This document shows, piece after piece, positions 62,503 to 64,000 of a stretch of 64,000 nt of DNA. Made by a program: the position numbers and the translations under genes. The DNA is from Acridotheres tristis (lineage: Eukaryota > Chordata > Aves > Passeriformes > Sturnidae). The stretch lies in the NCBI GenBank assembly GCA_037013685.1, contig CM072886.1, positions 3,038,001 to 3,102,000 of the forward strand, given 5' to 3'. The notes under the pieces were generated by a model. It saw only the letters and a program-made list of their open reading frames with translations. It did no database searches and was not told the DNA's origin. How positions within the stretch are numbered: the first letter of the stretch is position 1; the number at the start of each line of letters is the position of its first letter.

Positions 62503-64000
62503 GTGAGCTCTTGTTGACACACAGTCATGGTCTCACCTTTGCCTCCCTGCTCTGGACCTGCCAGCCTGCCAGTGCTGCCCCCCTTCACTAGCAGCTACTG
62601 ACAGCAAGAAAAAGAGGATGACCTTCCACCATCTGTCCTTGCTGTGTTCAAGATGTGCCCAAAGCTGTTTGAGAATCCAGCAGTGGCTGCTTTGAAGACA
62701 AGAAAGTGAAAGGATGCTTCACACTTGCAGGTGCTGTTCTGGCTTACCCTGGACTAGAATTTGAACACAGAGCACAGAAAATGGATCAGAGATTCATCTG
62801 CTGTAAAGTTGTAGCTGGCAGCTCCTTGTTTAACTCTGAGTTGCATCACTTGGTTGAACTTTGGTGAATAAACTCTGTTATGCAGGGAATTAATTTGTCT
62901 TGGCTTTCAGCTCTGAGATGAGAACATCTTCTTGTATAGCCATAGAACAACAGAATTGTCTATGACCTTTCAAATCACTGATTCCAGCCTTAACCCAGCA
63001 GTGCCCAGTCCACCACTAAACCCTGAACCCAAGTGCCACATCTACACCTTTTAAATACCTCCAGGCTGGTGACTCAGCCACTTCTCTGGGCAGCCTGTTG
63101 TCCCATGTATATAAAAATAGTTAAGCACTAAAGCTTGTCAAAATGCAAAGCAACCTGTAAAGCTCCAGCTCTACATTGCTCAGCTTTCTTATTCCATTAC
63201 CAAATAAGAACTATAAGGGTTGGTTTGTTTTTTTCCCCTCCAGGCATTCATCTTACTCATTAAACTGTCAGAGGGTGGACACTAGCTGTATAAGAAAGAG
63301 ATAATGGAAAATGTTAACATGGTTTATGTAAGCCACTCGGACTTGAACTGTTCAACACTTCACCCTCTGTACATCTTTATTTGTAGCAGATTCATTCTCT
63401 GTTGTGCTACTGCTGTGCATAGATGGTCAGACAAAAGGATTGTTTATGGATGCAGATATTTCAAGTTGCACACACCAGTAGCTGAGAGGTGACACAAATG
63501 AGAAACAGATTGCTAAGGGTATAAAATGCTGGGTGGTGTCTCAGCTCCACTGATGTGGAACAGAAGTCTGATTTCAAGGCTCCCTCTTCACCCTCTGGAC
63601 TCTCCAGCTTGTGCAGATATCTCTGGTACATCAGGCCAAGCATTTAGAAGCTGATGTCTTGCCTGCTGTCACTGTGAAATACACGGGGGGTTATTACCAT
63701 GCCAGAGAAACCTGGTCCTGTGCAGGAAATCCTCTGGGATGAACATGGGAACTGGGAGAGTGTTCATTGATCTCCTGTCTCCGTGTTGTTCCCTAAATAT
63801 CCACTGCTGGAGACTGGAAGATGTAGTAGGTAGACCCTCAGGCAGAACCAAAAGGGCTGCTCTGGTATTTTTTAACAAGCCTGGGTTTTTGGTTTTTGTT
63901 GGTTTTTTTTTTTCTTTTTTATTGAGTTTAAAGGCAGCCTAAGGCCTGCTCAGCTGTAGATGCCTACTTTGCAATATCCAGAGTTACAGGAAATTAATCA
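62503..64000 (+). other. Start of intron 3, to the window edge
   Basis: After the GTGAGC donor there is one CR1 fragment at 62939 and T-rich runs near 63900. No further exon is recognised before the edge. Confidence 0.45.
62939..63106 (-). mobile_element. CR1 LINE 3' fragment
   Basis: AGCAGTGCCCAGTCCACCAC, AAGTGCCACATCTACACCTT and CTTCTCTGGGCAGCCTGTTG follow the inverted CR1 order. It lies 3' of candidate exon 3. Confidence 0.85.

Overview
The window is nuclear DNA from a vertebrate, almost certainly a passerine bird. The evidence is: (i) many CR1-type LINE 3' fragments with the avian tail (ATTCTGTGATT-like) in both orientations; (ii) a 145-bp element at 61306-61450 with a tRNA-Ile-like head and a CR1-like tail, as described for the songbird SINE TguSINE1; (iii) a solo LTR at 26087-26738 that resembles passerine endogenous-retrovirus LTRs; and (iv) a single GC-rich CpG-island promoter in AT-rich, mostly non-coding DNA. 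Nothing prokaryotic is present: no operons, CRISPR array, rRNA, insertion sequence or intact tRNA gene. Nearly all long open frames are chance.

Layout. Positions 1-42500 are intergenic, or intronic to a gene I cannot see. They hold CR1 fragments, one solo LTR, a long (ATTTT)n array at 10536-10766, small tandem duplications, homopolymers, and two short segments with splice-like borders (23518-23632 and 25832-26032) that are only candidate exons. From about 42540 to 43785 there is a CpG island. Its downstream half holds the first coding exon of a plus-strand gene, ATG at 43054 with a GTAAGT donor after 43119, preceded by an 11-codon upstream ORF and followed within 20 bases by a G-rich hexanucleotide array. 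Intron 1 (12,721 bp) runs to a candidate exon 2 at 55841-55934, and intron 2 (6,511 bp) to a candidate exon 3 at 62446-62502. The gene runs off the right edge.

The three exons join in phase and give one open reading frame of 72 codons plus one base. Exon 1 supplies the basic n-region and most of a hydrophobic core, exon 2 completes the core (IVLHC), and exons 2-3 give the start of an extracellular segment with an N-glycosylation sequon. The product is therefore predicted to be secreted or a type I membrane protein. I do not recognise the family and give no gene symbol.

I found no convincing previously undescribed system. The points most worth checking are the unidentified signal-peptide gene with its uORF and quadruplex-prone intron start, the SINE and CR1 pair joined tail to tail, the solo LTR, the internal 55-bp duplication in the (ATTTT)n array, and the candidate exon beside the LTR.
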